In this document: positions 5,248-13,258 of the stretch, in pieces | Layout of the letters: each line of letters opens with the position of its first letter | Position numbering within the stretch: position 1 is the stretch's first letter | Virus record (IMG/VR): IMGVR_UViG_3300020187_000106 | Coordinates: 1-34,702 of that record | DNA: 34,702 bases | Strand: one strand, 5' to 3' | Origin: a virus | Made by a program: the position numbers and the translations under genes | The notes under the pieces: model-generated | Told to the model about the DNA's origin: nothing | The model's input: the letters and a program-made list of their open reading frames with translations, nothing else | The model's database searches: none

Positions 5248-6329
5248 GAACCTTACCACGATACGTACAAAAACGGGTGTCATCTTCAGGTGACATCACG
5301 TACCGTTTCAATCCACCGCAGCCCCTCATAGATGCAGGGGTTGTGGAACGGGTTGAACTGGGTAATGATCACAAAGAGGTTAGGTTCTTGTCACGTAAGC
5401 TAAATCAAATGATAGATGCATATCGTGAGGAACAGGCAAAAATTCTAGTGATCAGACCTAGCAGCAAAGTGACTGACCTGATTGAATACTACTATCAATC
5501 TAATGATTTCAACATGTTACGTAGTACCACCAAGCAGGATTACAGGTATTGCTTAGATGTACTGAGCAGATCTGTCGGTCATTACAAGTACAAGAATGTC
5601 ACCTCTAAGGTTGCAAAGAGAGTGTATGAAGAGTGGGTCACCAGTGGTGTGAGCTTTGCTAATCATGTAGCTACGGCAGGTAGCAGGGTGTTCAACTACG
5701 CCATACAGATGGAACAGGTTGAACAGAACCCATTTGCAAAGATCAAACGCAAACAAGTTGCACAACGTAAAGTTATATGGACACACGGAGAGGTAACAAA
5801 GTTTTTAGATGTGGCCTATTCAAAGTTTGTCTATCGCAACACAGGGTTGATTGTGCACATGGCATATGAATGGTGTCAACGTTTAGGGGACATGCGAAAC
5901 CTTCAGTGGGATAGCATAGACTTTAGGAACAAGAAGCTTTACTTACAGCAGAGTAAACGTAGGGCTGAAGTATACCTACCTATCAGTGACAATCTTATCC
6001 ACATGCTTGAGCAACAGAAGAAAGACTTTGGCTTTCAACAATGGGTTGCCCCACACCCACAGCCTGTTGAGGGTTCTTACAATCCGTATGCTATGGAGAG
6101 ACTGTCCAAGGTTGGACGAAAGGTAATGCGAGAAGCTGGGCTGTCTGATGAATTACGTATGATGGACATTCGCAGAACTGGTGTAACACAGATGGTTGAT
6201 AAGGGTGTACCACTACCACAAATCATGTCGGTAACAGGGCACACACATGTTGCATCTGTGAAACCATACATGAAAAATACATACGAAAGTGCAAATAGTG
6301 CCTTGACACAGAGAAACGTAAGCATATAA
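5244..6329 (+). CDS. int: tyrosine recombinase / phage integrase (361 aa)
   Basis: A SAM-like core-binding domain (~73-170) is followed by a tyrosine-recombinase catalytic domain (~176-350). The visible active site is R213 (CQRLGDM), K238 (QSKRRAEVYL), R310 (DIRRTGVT), H333 (VTGHTH) and Y342 (KPYMKNT). The first His of the usual R-H-R triad is Met307. It would catalyse site-specific recombination of the phage genome with the host chromosome. The gene is co-oriented with replication genes and coupled to DUF932. No attP with a tRNA-like core was recognised beside it. A near-perfect palindrome copy (6104-6117) lies in its 3' part. Confidence 0.9.
   Translation: MRTLPRYVQKRVSSSGDITYRFNPPQPLIDAGVVERVELGNDHKEVRFLSRKLNQMIDAYREEQAKILVIRPSSKVTDLIEYYYQSNDFNMLRSTTKQDYRYCLDVLSRSVGHYKYKNVTSKVAKRVYEEWVTSGVSFANHVATAGSRVFNYAIQMEQVEQNPFAKIKRKQVAQRKVIWTHGEVTKFLDVAYSKFVYRNTGLIVHMAYEWCQRLGDMRNLQWDSIDFRNKKLYLQQSKRRAEVYLPISDNLIHMLEQQKKDFGFQQWVAPHPQPVEGSYNPYAMERLSKVGRKVMREAGLSDELRMMDIRRTGVTQMVDKGVPLPQIMSVTGHTHVASVKPYMKNTYESANSALTQRNVSI
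6104..6117. repeat. degenerate palindrome (GTCCAAGGTTGGAC)
   Basis: Both 6-bp arms match the early-region family exactly; only the central dinucleotide differs. It is inside the integrase coding sequence, where it reads S-K-V-G. Confidence 0.45.
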
Positions 6330-6364
6330 TCGAGTGGTAACGAGCAACACAGAAAGAGTATCTT

Positions 6365-7159
6365 ATGATTAGTATAAAAGAACATGTAAGTGATATGGAT
6401 CTATCTAGTGGTGAGACTAGACGTACCAACTGCCCCGTATGTAATGGTCTAAAGACATTCACTTGTACTAATAACATGGGACAACTTGTGTGGAATTGTT
6501 ACAAGGCAGAGTGCAGTGTGTCTGGTGGTACTCGCACACAACTTACGAGTGATGACATACGCAAGTCACTAGGCTTCGCCGCAGCAGAAACAGAAGCAGT
6601 GCCATTCCACAAACCGGAGTGGATTGTACGTGATTATGATGCGGTGCAAGATTTCTGTGACACGTGGGAGATTGATGCCCAAGAGCTAGGTTTACTGTAT
6701 GATGTACGTGAACACCGTGTAGTATTTCCTGTGGTACATAACAACATCATGGTAGATGCGACAGGCAGAGCACTAGGAAAAAAAATACCTAAGTGGAAAA
6801 GATATGGTAAAAATCCCTTGCCCTATGCATACGGCTATGGTAAAACAGGGGTAGTCGTTGAGGACTGTGTTAGTGCTGCCATTGTGGGTGCGACTAATGT
6901 AGCAGGATGCTCAGAGGGTGGAGTGTATGTCGGGGTAGCAGTGTTGGGCACTTCACTTTCAGAGGCACATAAGCAGTATCTTTCACAGTTCTCAACGGTA
7001 ATAATTGCACTTGACCCCGATGCACTACCCAAGACATTGCAATTCGCCAAAGAATTACGCAGTCACGTAGACAACGTAAAGGTATTACGTTTGACAGATG
7101 ACTTGAAATACTATAACCCTACCGACATTCAGAACTTACACACTCTAGGAGAGACTTAA
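6365..7159 (+). CDS. DNA primase, zinc-ribbon plus Toprim (264 aa)
   Basis: An N-terminal zinc ribbon is indicated by C23-x2-C26 with C45 and C50, and C34 in between. It is followed by a Toprim fold with the catalytic Glu in VVVEDC (E166) and the D-P-D pair at 217-219. This is a stand-alone primase, the equivalent of the N-terminal half of T7 gp4, making RNA primers for lagging-strand synthesis. It ends in a TAATG overlap with the helicase, so the two halves are split but coupled. The residues needed for zinc binding and metal catalysis are present. Confidence 0.88.
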   Translation: MISIKEHVSDMDLSSGETRRTNCPVCNGLKTFTCTNNMGQLVWNCYKAECSVSGGTRTQLTSDDIRKSLGFAAAETEAVPFHKPEWIVRDYDAVQDFCDTWEIDAQELGLLYDVREHRVVFPVVHNNIMVDATGRALGKKIPKWKRYGKNPLPYAYGYGKTGVVVEDCVSAAIVGATNVAGCSEGGVYVGVAVLGTSLSEAHKQYLSQFSTVIIALDPDALPKTLQFAKELRSHVDNVKVLRLTDDLKYYNPTDIQNLHTLGET

Positions 7160-8382
7160 TGGAACTATCCCTTGTACGTAGTCTGATGGACAAAGAGTTC
7201 TACGATAACCATCGTGGTGCTAAATGTCCTGATCGACTATTCAGTAAAGACTTACGCAAGATCAAACAAGCTATCGACAAAGCTATGGATCGTTATGAAC
7301 GTACTGTAACAGTAAACGAGATTGAAGCACTGTTCATGTCAGACAATGCTACACTTACAACTGCACAGAAGAACGCATACAGTTCTCTGTTCAATCAAAT
7401 CAAAAAGGAATCACCACTTGGCAGTGACATAGCACAAGAGGTGCTGTCTAAGTTGTTCCAACAGGTTGTTGGTGAGGATATCGCCAACCTTGGCTTCGAC
7501 TACGTGAACGGTACGAAGGGCAGCCTAGAACCCCTACGGGATATCCTTGAACGTTATGCAGATGACTTCACCCCAGATCTTAACATCCAATGGGATGACA
7601 TAGACGTTGATACCCTACTAGAAAAGAATGATCTTGAATCACAGTGGGCATTCAACATTGCAACACTCACTCGTAAGGTTGAGGGTGTTAATGCAGGACA
7701 CCTAATTGAGGTAGGTGCACGTCCCAATACAGGTAAGACATCCTTCCATGCTTCTTTGATTGCTGGCCCTAATGGCTTTGCTCACCAAGGTGCTAAGTGT
7801 GTTATCCTGTGCAATGAGGAAGCATCACACCGTGTTGGTGCACGTTACCTTACTGCCGCCACAGGTATGACAATGCAGCAAGTGAAGGAGAACCCTGCCC
7901 GTGCCCGTGATCTATACTCCGCAGTCAAAGACAACATCAAGATCAAGGACGCCAGTGAACGGGACATGTCATGGGTGGAGTCAGTATGTAAGTCATACAA
8001 GCCTGACATCCTTATCCTAGATATGGGTGACAAGTTTGCCCGTACTGGTGGGTTCTCTCGCCCCGACGAGGCACTGAAAGCCAATGCTATCTATGCTCGT
8101 CAGATTGCCAAGGCACACAGCTGTGCCATCTTCTACATGTCTCAGCTATCTGCTGATGCAGAAGGTAAAGTATTGCTTAACCAAAGCATGATGGAAGGCT
8201 CTAAGACAGGCAAGGCTGCTGAAGCAGACCTTATGCTTTTGATTGCTAAGAACCCTGTAGTAGACGGGCAAGAAGAAGAAGATACACAACGCCATTTAAA
8301 TGTTGTAAAGAACAAACTCTCAGGCTGGCATGGTGTTGTGCACTGTGACCTTGAGTACAAGACTGCTAGGTATGTTGTATGA
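7159..8382 (+). CDS. replicative DNA helicase, DnaB/gp4-like (407 aa)
   Basis: The C-terminal RecA-type motor domain has Walker A GARPNTGKT (186-194), Walker B ILILD (284-288), a sensor MSQLS (327-331) and a KNK motif (384-386). The N-terminal ~150 residues form a helical region that likely mediates hexamer or primase contacts. It unwinds the replication fork with the adjacent primase. Translation is coupled upstream (TAATG) and downstream (ATGA at 8379). Confidence 0.9.
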   Translation: MELSLVRSLMDKEFYDNHRGAKCPDRLFSKDLRKIKQAIDKAMDRYERTVTVNEIEALFMSDNATLTTAQKNAYSSLFNQIKKESPLGSDIAQEVLSKLFQQVVGEDIANLGFDYVNGTKGSLEPLRDILERYADDFTPDLNIQWDDIDVDTLLEKNDLESQWAFNIATLTRKVEGVNAGHLIEVGARPNTGKTSFHASLIAGPNGFAHQGAKCVILCNEEASHRVGARYLTAATGMTMQQVKENPARARDLYSAVKDNIKIKDASERDMSWVESVCKSYKPDILILDMGDKFARTGGFSRPDEALKANAIYARQIAKAHSCAIFYMSQLSADAEGKVLLNQSMMEGSKTGKAAEADLMLLIAKNPVVDGQEEEDTQRHLNVVKNKLSGWHGVVHCDLEYKTARYVV

Positions 8383-8585
8383 TAGAACTAATAGATATCA
8401 TAACGTTAGCACTTATCATATTGGTGGGGTACGTAATCCGTGAATTAGATAACATCAAATCCCTTCTTAATATCGTCATTGATAAGCACAATCATCTAGC
8501 AGAAAGCTGCGGTGAGTTTGAGGAAGAGGTTGTAAAAGAGGTCAGCCAGTTAGCCGACAAGGTAAAGGAGAAACTAAATGATTAA
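8379..8585 (+). CDS. membrane-anchored coiled-coil mini-protein (68 aa)
   Basis: It starts in ATGA with the helicase. Residues ~5-20 are a strong transmembrane segment, and residues ~24-68 form a charged amphipathic helix likely to be a coiled coil. The topology suits an inner-membrane protein with a cytoplasmic coiled coil. This resembles a spanin or holin-accessory layout, but no lipobox or partner gene is seen. It could also tether replication proteins to the membrane. The family is not recognised. Confidence 0.6.
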   Translation: MIELIDIITLALIILVGYVIRELDNIKSLLNIVIDKHNHLAESCGEFEEEVVKEVSQLADKVKEKLND

Positions 8586-9231
8586 AGCAACGTATATAAA
8601 CCATATGGGTAATGACCTGACTGTAGCTAACGCAGCCCGTGTGTCATTCGGGAAGACGAGTGAGATGGAAGACGATCCTTGGGGGCCACCTAAGCTCAAG
8701 AAGAAAGACGATAAGCTGATCCGTTACCTCGCCAAGCATCGTCATATTTCTCCATTCGGACATTGCTTCGCATCCTTCCATGTTAAGGCTCCGATCTTTG
8801 TAGCAAGGCAGCTAGTTAAGCATAAGTTCTTGAGATGGAACGAGATTTCTAGGCGGTATGTTGATGATGAGCCTGAGTTCTATACACCTATTGTATGGCG
8901 TGGACGTAGTGCTGACAAGAAGCAAGGGTCTGACGGTTTTGTATCCACAGTTGCAGAGCCTGAGTTTGTAAATTACACAGCATTGCGTGTATATAAGCAG
9001 ATGATCGAAGAGGGTGTGGCCCCAGAGATGGCTCGTATGGTATTACCCCAAAACACAATGACTGAGTGGTACTGGTCAGGTAGCCTTGATGCCTTTGCTG
9101 ATATGTGTAACCTAAGATGTAAGCCTGACACACAGGCAGAGACACGAGAGGTAGCTAAACAGATTGACCACAAGATGATTGAGTTATTCCCTGCATCATG
9201 GGATGCACTAACGGAGGATGAAGATGGCTAA
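8578..9231 (+). CDS. thyX: flavin-dependent thymidylate synthase ThyX (217 aa)
   Basis: It converts dUMP to dTMP with FAD, NADPH and methylene-tetrahydrofolate. The signature stretch is 81-94: [14 protein letters not shown]. It aligns with RHRxxSxNExSxRY but both Arg of RHR are Lys and the first Ser is Arg86. The C-terminal [13 protein letters not shown] (178-190) supplies the conserved dUMP-side Arg (R180). AAGGAGA precedes the ATG, and the gene overlaps the upstream one by 8 nt. Together with RNR it supplies thymidylate for phage DNA. Confidence 0.9.
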   Translation: MIKATYINHMGNDLTVANAARVSFGKTSEMEDDPWGPPKLKKKDDKLIRYLAKHRHISPFGHCFASFHVKAPIFVARQLVKHKFLRWNEISRRYVDDEPEFYTPIVWRGRSADKKQGSDGFVSTVAEPEFVNYTALRVYKQMIEEGVAPEMARMVLPQNTMTEWYWSGSLDAFADMCNLRCKPDTQAETREVAKQIDHKMIELFPASWDALTEDEDG

Positions 9232-9436
9232 ACTGTATGACTTAGAGCCAATGATACTGGACTGTTGGCGTGTATGTAATGACCTTGAGACAGTGTTCAA
9301 ACAGATAGGTGACGGTGAACGTGAGCCTACACATGATGAAATGATGAACACCTTGATGGGTATGCAACAACTATACGAGTGGAAGTTTGAGCAGTTGTTC
9401 TTTAAATATGAGGAGTTATACCGTGATAAGCAGTGA
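9224..9436 (+). CDS. small helical protein (70 aa), unknown
   Basis: GGAGG (9213-9217) is 6 nt from ATG 9224; an ATG at 9218 would directly abut it and is less likely. The gene overlaps thyX by 8 nt. The protein is all-helical and acidic, with [15 protein letters not shown] (11-25) and a C-terminal aromatic helix ([12 protein letters not shown]). It resembles small proteins conserved near replication genes of marine podoviruses, with no known function. Confidence 0.65.
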   Translation: MAKLYDLEPMILDCWRVCNDLETVFKQIGDGEREPTHDEMMNTLMGMQQLYEWKFEQLFFKYEELYRDKQ

Positions 9437-9719
9437 GTGGCGAAGATTGATAGCAGAAGACGAGGCATTCAGGGAGAAAGTAATGGCGGAGCATACACCG
9501 GATAACGTGAACAACCCCCCACACTACGGCAAGGGGAAGATAGAATGTATCGATTACATCGAAGACTTTCTAACTACAGAGGAATATATTGGTTACCTGC
9601 GAGGTAACATTGCTAAATACCTACACCGTTGGCGTTACAAGAACAAGCAAGAGGATCTACTCAAGTCACAGTGGTACTTGGATCGTCTGATACAGACAAA
9701 TGGAAAGGGCACAGCATGA
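9423..9719 (+). CDS. DUF3310 protein (98 aa)
   Basis: The conserved core [17 protein letters not shown] (~27-43) followed by [13 protein letters not shown] and QWYLDRL is the DUF3310 signature. This helical phage family lies near nucleotide-metabolism genes and has no proven function. I chose GTG 9423 because AGGAG (9411-9415) lies 7 nt upstream and the extra N-terminal residues read as a helix. ATG 9483, with its own GGGAGA, is the alternative and would give 78 aa. It overlaps the previous gene by 14 nt and is ATGA-coupled to the next. Confidence 0.82.
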   Translation: MISSEWRRLIAEDEAFREKVMAEHTPDNVNNPPHYGKGKIECIDYIEDFLTTEEYIGYLRGNIAKYLHRWRYKNKQEDLLKSQWYLDRLIQTNGKGTA

Positions 9720-9844
9720 TACCTGTAGGTCAGTTACGTTTAATGCTACGCAAGTCAGGTCTAGAGTTCGTTATCACTCGTGTTGAGGGTAATGTAGCAC
9801 ACGTTAATATCATGGTGCAGGAGATACAAGATGTACACAGTTGA
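9716..9844 (+). CDS. mini-protein (42 aa)
   Basis: It begins at an ATGA overlap with DUF3310 and itself overlaps the next gene by 14 nt. It forms one helix (QLRLMLRKSG) plus two strands (LEFVITRVEG, VAHVNIMVQE), a plausible small alpha/beta unit. No family is recognised; coupling on both sides supports it as translated. Confidence 0.55.
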   Translation: MIPVGQLRLMLRKSGLEFVITRVEGNVAHVNIMVQEIQDVHS

Positions 9845-10067
9845 GTTTGAATCAGATGCCGCAGTGATTACATCGTTAGACCAAAAAGATAAGTACGAAG
9901 ATGTAGAGATGGTAGTTGCCGAAGATAACACCGTGTATATACGTCAGTTTGACGAGCAGTTAAATCAGTATCAGATGATTTACATGTCATACCAACAGCT
10001 ACTAGACCTGTTCAGTGCTCTACGTAGCCCAGAAGGTGCATTTTATGCACAGTTATCAAAGGAGTAA
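9831..10067 (+). CDS. small acidic beta-type protein (78 aa)
   Basis: AGGAGA precedes the ATG. Strand-rich N-half: YTVEFESDAAVIT, then VEMVVAEDNTVYIRQFD. The C-half is helical (YQQLLDLFSALRSPEG). This beta-then-helix layout occurs in small conserved proteins encoded just before PolA in related roseophage-type genomes. Function is unknown. Confidence 0.65.
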   Translation: MYTVEFESDAAVITSLDQKDKYEDVEMVVAEDNTVYIRQFDEQLNQYQMIYMSYQQLLDLFSALRSPEGAFYAQLSKE

Positions 10068-10071
10068 CACG

Positions 10072-10266
10072 ATGACACAAGAAACTAATAACGATTACAC
10101 AAGGTTACAGAAAGCTGTAGAGAAATATAGCCTGTCTATTGAGGAAGGTGTCCGAGCAATCGAAATGTTTGCCAATGACAAAAGATTTCAAGAAGAGCTT
10201 GACATAGTATACAATAATAAAATAGTAGATGACTGGGATGAATGGTATCCCTTGGATGAAATGTAG
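10072..10266 (+). CDS. small helical protein (64 aa)
   Basis: GGAG (10061-10064) precedes ATG 10072 at 7 nt; longer in-frame starts are within the previous gene. The product is acidic with a helix containing LSIEEGVRAIEMF (20-32) and an aromatic acidic tail (DDWDEWYP). It sits 8 nt before the polymerase gene. No family is recognised. Confidence 0.62.
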   Translation: MTQETNNDYTRLQKAVEKYSLSIEEGVRAIEMFANDKRFQEELDIVYNNKIVDDWDEWYPLDEM

Positions 10267-10274
10267 GAGAACTT

Positions 10275-12326
10275 ATGAAACACCTTACCCTTGACGTAGA
10301 AAACACTGTGGTTAAACGTAATGGGAAGATGCACCTTGATCCGTTTGAGCCTGAGAATGCATTAGTTATGGTTGGTATGCTAGATGATCTTGGCAACGAA
10401 GACATCATTACATTCGATCACTCTGAGCAACAACCCACACTAGAAGGTAGACTCATTGTTCAACTGAAACTAAACACTACAGAACTTCTTATCATGCACA
10501 ATGCAGCACATGACTTGTTGTGGCTATGGGAGTCTGGCTTTGTATACGATGGCCCTATCTTCGATACGATGCTAGGTGAGTACGTACTTCAACGTGGACA
10601 GAAGCAGCCTCTATCTCTTGAGGCATGTGCTGAACGGTACAACCTCGACACACAGAAGCAAGACACACTCAAGGAGTACTTCAAGCAAGGCTACTCTGTA
10701 CGGGACATTCCACACGCAGAGTTGTCAGAGTATCTTTCACATGACCTTCATGCAACACAACAGTTGTACAAGAAGCTAGACTACAAGTATACACAGGAGA
10801 CATCTCTTTCCGACACAATCAAACTGACCAACCAACTGGCTATACACCTAGCCCGTATATACCAACGTGGATTCTATGTAGACTTGGATGCACTTGAAGA
10901 TGTACGTAGTGACTTCCAAAAAGAACGTGATCAGTTGGTGATGGATCTTGACGAGCAAGTACGTGACCTGATGGGTGATCGTACCATCAACCTCAACAGC
11001 CCAGAGCAATTGTCTTGGGTTATCTACAGCCGCAAGCCTAACGATAAGAAAGTGTGGGCTGACCTATTTGATGACTACAAAATGTCTGACACACAGTATC
11101 GTAGTACAGTACGTAACAACAGCACTGTGTTATACAGACAGAAAGCAAAGCAGTGCACCACATGCAAAGGTACGGGGCAGATACGAAAGGTAAAGAAAGA
11201 TGGAACACCCTACGCCAGAACTAGTAGATGCGGTTCGTGTGACAGTACAGGTTATCTTTTTATGGATGATAATAAGGTGGTTGGGGGACTGAAGTTTCAA
11301 GCACCATCAAAGAAGTGGGTATCTGCTAACGGATTTGCTACAGGCAAAGACAAACTGGAATACCTTGAGGGTATAGCTAGACAACGTGGCATGGATGCTG
11401 CGGTACTATTCTTACAACGAGTACGTAGACTTTCTGCAGTCGACACCTATCTATCCAGTTTTGTAGAGGGCATCCGTACTCATGTAAAACCTGATGGCAA
11501 GTTGCATGTACGACTGCTACAGCACCGCACTGCAACAGGTAGACTATCTGGTGCTGACCCTAATATGCAGAACATGCCACGTGGTGGTACGTTTCCTGTT
11601 AAGAAAGTATTCAAGTCCCGTTGGGATAACGGTAAGATTATGGAAGCCGACTTTGCCCAGCTAGAGTTTCGGGTTGCTGCATATTTATCACAAGACATGA
11701 CAGCAATTGACGAAGTAGCTACAGGCTTTGATGTACACAGCTACACTGCACAGGTTATCTCTGATGCAGGTCAGCCTACGTCACGTCAAGATGCCAAGGC
11801 CCACACATTTGCTCCTTTGTACGGTGCCAGTGGATTCGGTCGTACAGAGGCAGAGGCTGCGTACTATGCACAGTTCACTAAGAAGTACAGTGGCATTGCC
11901 AGATGGCACAAAGAGTTAGCCAGTGAGGCTCTCAGTACAGGTAAGATACGTACACCATCTGGTCGTGAGTTCTCCTTTCCCGGCGTATCACGTAAGGCAA
12001 ATGGCACTGTTACATTTTTCACACAGATCAAAAACTTTCCTGTGCAATCCTTTGCAACAGCAGACATCGTACCAATATCTCTGATATACATTGATAAGTT
12101 ATTAGAGGCTAACAAGTTACATAGCTGTATAGTCAACACAGTACACGATTCAATTGTGATTGACGTACATCCAGCAGAAGAGGAAAAAGTACTGCGAGTA
12201 ATAACAGCAGCCAATGACAAGCTGCTACAAATTGTCAATAAAAAGTGGGGCTTAGACTTCAACGTCCCACTATTACTTGAGGCGAAGATAGGGCCAAATT
12301 GGCTTGACACAAAAGATGTAGCATGA
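10275..12326 (+). CDS. polA: family-A DNA polymerase with 3'-5' exonuclease and DnaJ-like zinc module (683 aa)
   Basis: The exonuclease domain has D7-x-E9 (TLDVENT), HNAAHD (75-80) and a final Asp at 157 in YLSHD. The polymerase domain has motif A (D459, E464), motif B (R504, K508, F512, Y516-G517) and motif C (H624-D625). Between them C294-x2-C297-x-G-x-G and C319-x2-C322 form a paired zinc module like the cysteine-rich centre of DnaJ, as reported for phage HMO-2011. The residue equivalent to E. coli 762 is Phe512, the form usually linked with virulent phages. It replicates the phage genome with the primase, helicase and SSB encoded around it. Confidence 0.95.
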   Translation: MKHLTLDVENTVVKRNGKMHLDPFEPENALVMVGMLDDLGNEDIITFDHSEQQPTLEGRLIVQLKLNTTELLIMHNAAHDLLWLWESGFVYDGPIFDTMLGEYVLQRGQKQPLSLEACAERYNLDTQKQDTLKEYFKQGYSVRDIPHAELSEYLSHDLHATQQLYKKLDYKYTQETSLSDTIKLTNQLAIHLARIYQRGFYVDLDALEDVRSDFQKERDQLVMDLDEQVRDLMGDRTINLNSPEQLSWVIYSRKPNDKKVWADLFDDYKMSDTQYRSTVRNNSTVLYRQKAKQCTTCKGTGQIRKVKKDGTPYARTSRCGSCDSTGYLFMDDNKVVGGLKFQAPSKKWVSANGFATGKDKLEYLEGIARQRGMDAAVLFLQRVRRLSAVDTYLSSFVEGIRTHVKPDGKLHVRLLQHRTATGRLSGADPNMQNMPRGGTFPVKKVFKSRWDNGKIMEADFAQLEFRVAAYLSQDMTAIDEVATGFDVHSYTAQVISDAGQPTSRQDAKAHTFAPLYGASGFGRTEAEAAYYAQFTKKYSGIARWHKELASEALSTGKIRTPSGREFSFPGVSRKANGTVTFFTQIKNFPVQSFATADIVPISLIYIDKLLEANKLHSCIVNTVHDSIVIDVHPAEEEKVLRVITAANDKLLQIVNKKWGLDFNVPLLLEAKIGPNWLDTKDVA

Positions 12327-12364
12327 TATAACTACAGTTCTTGAAAAATCATAGGAGAATATAG

Positions 12365-13258
12365 ATGACACAAGTAGCAACTATTAACACTGATAACTAC
12401 GCAGCAATGGCAGAAGCAATGGGCATGTCCACAGATGCTGGGCCAAAGAAAGCACAGTCAAGTACACTTGCACGGTTGCGTATCAACCACTCACCTATCA
12501 TGGGTGAAGCACAGGTGAACGGCAAGTCTGTAAAGATGGAAGTAGTACCGGGTGGTACATACAAATTGGAAATCCCAGATGGCCCTACATACTACTCTAC
12601 TAACGTTACTATCCGTCCGTTCGTACAACGGTTTATGTACAAACGTTTCATCATGGCGTCAGGCGACACACCTAATCGTTACGTCAAGACACTCATGGCT
12701 AACGATCTAAACAGTGACCTCAAAGACAATGACGGTGGCTTCAACTGTGGCAAACCAGCTGGCTGGATTGAAGACTTCAAAGCATTGCCAGAGAAGACAC
12801 AAGAGTTGATCCGTCAGATCAAACGTGTTCGTGTCATGTTTGGTACAGTAGAGATGCTTGATGTCATGGATGCACAAGGTAACCCTGTAGACTTGGAACC
12901 TCAAGCATTCATCTGGGAAATTGAGAACCGTGATGCATTCAAGACTGCAGGTGGTATCTTCTCTAAGCTGAGTCGTATGCGCCGACTGCCAGTGCAACAC
13001 AACATCAAGTCTGGCACAGAGGAACGTGCATTGCCTAACGGTAATGTATTCTACTTGCCTACTATGGAACTTGACATGAGTGAAACACTAGACGTTTCGG
13101 ATGCAGCACAAGAGACCTTTGCAAACTTCTTAGCTTGGGTGGAGAACTACAATGAGTACATCAAGGGTGCATGGCAAGAGAAGGCTTACAAGAATGATGA
13201 CACGGATACGGATACAGTAGAAGCATTCGTGGACATTGACGAAGAGGACTTCGTATAA
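12365..13258 (+). CDS. probable single-stranded-DNA-binding protein (297 aa)
   Basis: The gene lies between PolA and the exonuclease. Its protein ends in an acidic tail with a terminal aromatic (D-I-D-E-E-D-F-V), the hallmark by which T7 gp2.5-type SSBs recruit replication proteins. The body is beta-rich with Lys/Arg patches. It would coat single-stranded DNA at the fork. No fold-level identity can be proven by eye. AGGAGA precedes the ATG. The stop overlaps the next ATG (TAATG). Confidence 0.65.
   Translation: MTQVATINTDNYAAMAEAMGMSTDAGPKKAQSSTLARLRINHSPIMGEAQVNGKSVKMEVVPGGTYKLEIPDGPTYYSTNVTIRPFVQRFMYKRFIMASGDTPNRYVKTLMANDLNSDLKDNDGGFNCGKPAGWIEDFKALPEKTQELIRQIKRVRVMFGTVEMLDVMDAQGNPVDLEPQAFIWEIENRDAFKTAGGIFSKLSRMRRLPVQHNIKSGTEERALPNGNVFYLPTMELDMSETLDVSDAAQETFANFLAWVENYNEYIKGAWQEKAYKNDDTDTDTVEAFVDIDEEDFV

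Noticed and set aside
6330-6364. Possible attP next to the integrase
   Set aside because: The short gap after the integrase has no tRNA-like segment and no direct repeats that could serve as a core site. Not called.
11864-12310. 148-codon - strand frame opposite the polymerase
   Set aside because: It runs antisense through polymerase motifs B and C, with no ribosome-binding site or recognisable protein features.
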